Origin: Margaritispora aquatica
Lineage: Eukaryota; Ascomycota; Leotiomycetes; Helotiales; Discinellaceae
Assembly: GCA_007644065.1 (NCBI GenBank)
Contig: VJWN01000009.1
Span: forward strand, 1,426,001 to 1,490,000
Length of the DNA: 64,000 nt
Direction: 5' to 3'
Of the stretch, positions 60,759-64,000 are shown one piece after another. The notes beneath the pieces were generated by a model. That model was not told the DNA's origin, ran no database searches, and saw nothing but the letters and a program-made list of their open reading frames with translations. A program made the translations under genes and the position numbers. How positions within the stretch are numbered: the first letter of the stretch is position 1; each line of letters begins with the position of its first letter.

Positions 60759-61572
60759 CTAGAGCTCGGTCTGAACTTCAACATCAATGTTGGACCCTGT
60801 GATCTCCTCAACTTTCAGATAGACCTTGGTCTTGCCCTCTGAGGTGGAACCACAGTTAGCATTGCTCCACCTGGAGAGGGAAATTTGTACATACTCGAGC
60901 AATCTTTAGCTTCAGGTATACAAGCATATATCAGATTCATGGGGGATAGGTTGTCCAAGCCATTTTGGAGCATAAAAATGTCTAAATTTGAAAAAGAAAA
61001 AATTAGTTCTTGTGAACTAATTCACGCGTTTTTCTGTACTGGTAGCTGCTCCGCATCACAATTGAAAGGATTTACATACCGGGATTTCCGTCCATATTAT
61101 CACTTTGCTTGATAGCGAGAACGTTACACGAGGCGCTCTTTGAGTATATGACCGTAAAACCAAGCGCAATTACGGAGTCACCTTCGGCCGAAACCATATT
61201 TCCACCTAGAACACCGACAGGTCGTCCATACCCACGGCTGAGGCGCAACTTAGATTGACTGAGGGTAATTTGCTCGGGAGAGTTATGTCTGGGCCGGGCC
61301 TGGACTGCAAGAAGTGGTGGGTAGACCATTGAGGGGAACGTTCCAAGGTACAATGGCATGCCGTTGTTGACCAACTCTCTACCATCTGAACTCACCGCAC
61401 GAAGGTAGAAAGGGCCAGTTGGCTCGGCAGTCAAAACCTCGCGGGAAGAATCTGAAATGACGACTGAGGTAGGGAGATGCTTGTCGTTGATGAGGATGTT
61501 TACTCGGACGGCAGCAGAGGCAAGGGTGCTGAGGCCTAAGCCAATTGAAAGGAGCCTGGGGGAAAAATGCAT
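60759..61572 (-). CDS. Secreted-family copy B (intact)
   Basis: Three exons, 61080..61572, 60895..60981 and 60759..60838, give 219 residues. The signal peptide is MHFSPRLLSIGLGLSTLASA. The mature part contains FYLRAVSSDGREL, VLGGNMVSAEGDSVIALGF and CNVLAIKQSDNMDGNPG. Exon 2 encodes DIFMLQNGLDNLSPMNLIYA and CIPEAKDCS, and exon 3 KGKTKVYLKVEEITGSNIDV. Three cysteines (CNVLA, YACIP, KDCS) are shared with copy A. The last intron has a CTAAC branch site. I do not recognise the family. The first in-frame ATG lies upstream at 61698, but the one at 61572 gives the signal peptide and matches copy A. Confidence 0.8.
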
Positions 61573-63408
61573 TGTGCTAGGTTGACTTGTTGGAAATGTA
61601 GAAGATTTCGTAGAGAGAGGTAAGGAGGAGGTGATTGGAGTTCCAAGAGGAGTGACAAGGCCAGTCTTATATACCCAATGCCGAATCAACTGGGCCAATT
61701 GTTGTTGCAGATCTCAGTTGGACAAGTTGTAGGCCACAGTTAAACTATTGACAACATGCACGAGAGTCGTATTCTCTGAACACTGTCTACAAGTCCAATT
61801 AGCCATTCTTTAGGTTGCAAATAACCTCTTTGTGTGACGAGTTATAACTTCGCAGTTGTAAATTGTCTCACTTAGCTAAGATCCGACAGCTTTTCCGTGC
61901 CGCACGACAATCTTTCCATGCCTTGAATCACAATGCGTATAATTGTTTGGTCAGAAGCCTAAAATTCAATGAAAGTCAAAAAATTATGAAAGACATACAT
62001 GTGAAGGTCTTATAGAAACACAAATGTGAGGCAGCACTGTGCATCTTCTCCCAACCCAACCATCAATCACGGTTTGCTGGCTTGGAGGCTGGCTGAGCAG
62101 CTGAAAATCTATTGTTAGGTTCAAACAGCGAATCGTGCGTTCAAGAGTTCTTGCTGGGATGACCTGGTCTACAAGACATTATCTCGAAGGACTGTGAGTA
62201 ACTTATCTTCTCTGCTTGGTCCTGCATCGTTGATACCTAGCTCTGTAGCTTGCATATATATATTGCAACCAGACTAGCAGTAAATTGGGTAATTATACAA
62301 GCATGAGGCTAAGAGTTACACTCTGGCTGGATTTCTTTTCCGCAAGCCATAAGTGATTGTGGGCGTGGCTGATCAGGAACCCCAAAACTTGAAATCTAGA
62401 CAGAGTGACCTAGCTGGTATATTACTCATAGAAAATACTACTAGATATCTAAACAAGATACCTGTAGCCGGAAAAGACTACATTCCGAGAATTTCAACAT
62501 GAGTCGTCGAATAGCCCCAGGGATTCTAGGTCTTTCAACGCTGCAAACCAAGAAACAGACCAATAGACATGTAAATAAATACTTTTATTTTATGCCAAAG
62601 GTTCCTAAACTAGGTAATTATGTATCCGCGCTGAACAACTAGCACTCGATGAATATAGGCAACGAGGTACATTGTGTTTTGGATAGATGTTTGTAACACA
62701 TCTACCAGTGCCTTCAAATTATTCACTAAGTAGATAGCAGAATTTCTTGCTTGCCTACTACGAAAGAACAAAGCACTAGAAAAAACAGTCTAGAGCCTTT
62801 AAATCAGCAAAAGCAAATCAAGACTCTGCTTTTTCTTACAATGTGCTCCTTCAATATCAATGTAAGCAACAGAACTAACACCATAACTCGCACAGGCGGT
62901 GATATGATCAACGCTTGAAGATCCTAAACTGATATGAACTATTCACGAAGGAAAGACATTGCCATCACCTGTCACACGATGAACTATTCGTTGTTTAGCT
63001 TGGCAGGCACTTGCCACACACCAAGCTTTATATGTCGCTCAAGTTACGTTTCCGAGAACTCTCTCAGATACCAAGAACACTTCTCGTTCTCGCTAGCAAT
63101 GACAAACACCGAGTCCTCGCTGTGAAAAGAACCAAGCTTTATATTTCCTCGGCTCAAGCTGTGCCGAACCAGCGAGGAGGAAACCACATCCAAAAACCCA
63201 CAATGGTCGAGCAAACCCCGCGGTGAAGCGAATGGCACCCCACTACGAAGGGACAACACGGAGATCTTTCAAGTTTCAAGAATTGTTAATTCATCTAGAT
63301 ATCCATTGTTGTCCGTAATACTCCCCTTTGATGCATTAACAACCTGAGATATCCTTCGCCTCTCAGAGTTTGAAGCCAAAAATCCAAAACTTTGCACCTG
63401 AAAGAAAT
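61573..63408. other. Intergenic, 1.8 kb
   Basis: Promoter region of secreted copy B and 3' flank of FBP1. No credible gene or repeat seen. Confidence 0.5.
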
Positions 63409-64000
63409 CTACTTGCAGAAAGACTTGACCTTCTCCATCTCATCGTAACTGCCCATGAAGATCCCTGATCTGTCATGGATGCTCTGTGGCACAACCTCCA
63501 TCATGCGCTCCATCTTGTTGTTGAGGGCTTGTCCACCGGCTATGACTGTGTTAGCCTCGAATCATTCAATCGGGGACAGAACTTACCATTTTCGAACACC
63601 ATTGCCATCGGAGCACACTCATACAAAATTCGTAGCTTTCCCTTTGGTGATTTCTTGTCTGCTGGATATGCAAAAATACCTCCATAAAGTAACGTACGGT
63701 ATGCATCAGCGACCATAGATCCGATGTATCTGGCAGAGTATGGCTTTCCTCCTTCCTCAGAGGGGAACTTCAGCGAGTTGAAGTAGTTCTTAGTGGAATC
63801 CTCCCAGTAGAGGGAGTTACCCTCGTTGACTGAGTAGATAGCTCTTTTCGCGGGCATGCGCATGTTTGGATGAGTGAGGATGAACTCTCCAAGAGCACTG
63901 TCCATGGTGAAGCCGTTGACACTTCCTCCCTTCATTGTAATAACCAATTGAGTGGAAGCACCGTACATAGTGAACCCAGCTGCAATGAGCTCGGTTCCGG
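63409..64000 (-). CDS. FBP1: Fructose-1,6-bisphosphatase, 3' part
   Basis: The key gluconeogenic phosphatase of the cytosol. The last exon is 63409..63539; the preceding exon is 63587 to beyond the window end. Visible family blocks are AAGFTMYGASTQLVITMKGG, NSLYWEDSTKNYFNSLKFP, YIGSMVADAYRTLLYGGIFA, YPADKKSPKGKLRILYECAP and, in the last exon, AGGQALNNKMERMMEVVPQS and IHDRSGIFMGSYDEMEKVK. These fit the C-terminal half of the enzyme, including the substrate-binding YxGSMVAD and K/R residues. The 5' part is outside the window. Confidence 0.95.

Overview
The window is a piece of a filamentous ascomycete (Pezizomycotina) nuclear genome. The evidence is short GT..AG introns (mostly 46-80 bp) with CTAAC/CTGAT-like branch sites, plus fungus-specific families: 2EXR proteins, a Zn2Cys6 regulator, a PTH11-like rhodopsin-fold receptor and a CreD-type arrestin. 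Gene content and style suggest a leotiomycete, but that is an impression I could not test. There are about 25 protein genes on both strands, one 640-bp run of N (26887-27526) and one small transposon-like element. I saw no tRNA, rRNA or CRISPR.

Left part (1-23 kb): a truncated unknown gene, ribosomal protein L32, two adjacent 2EXR paralogues, then a conserved housekeeping block. That block holds ASE1 and CSN5 (divergent), mitochondrial glutamyl-tRNA synthetase and a farnesylated-type DnaJ (divergent), and an FMN reductase convergent with a six-exon Zn2Cys6 transcription factor.

Middle (23-47 kb): a CreD/Rod1-like arrestin, the sequence gap, a Rad4/Dpb11/TopBP1 BRCT protein, a probable single-pass membrane protein, an NDUFAF3-like complex I assembly factor, YME2, an UNC93-like MFS protein, an 11-exon PTH11-like receptor, an unrecognised 431-aa protein, a class II eIF4E and an EF-hand protein.

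Right part (48-64 kb): COQ3 and RIB3 (divergent), a small cysteine-rich secreted candidate, a VWA-domain protein and an alpha/beta hydrolase. After these comes the most accessory-looking stretch, 56.7-61.6 kb. It holds two three-exon paralogues of an unrecognised secreted family, one with an in-frame stop, plus another small secreted protein with an uncertain start and a 452-bp TA-flanked inverted-repeat element. The window ends in the 3' part of fructose-1,6-bisphosphatase.

Many genes needed manual splicing; exon coordinates are in each entry. Several nuclear genes serve mitochondria (MSE1, NDUFAF3, YME2, COQ3), but they are scattered and show no operon-like organisation.
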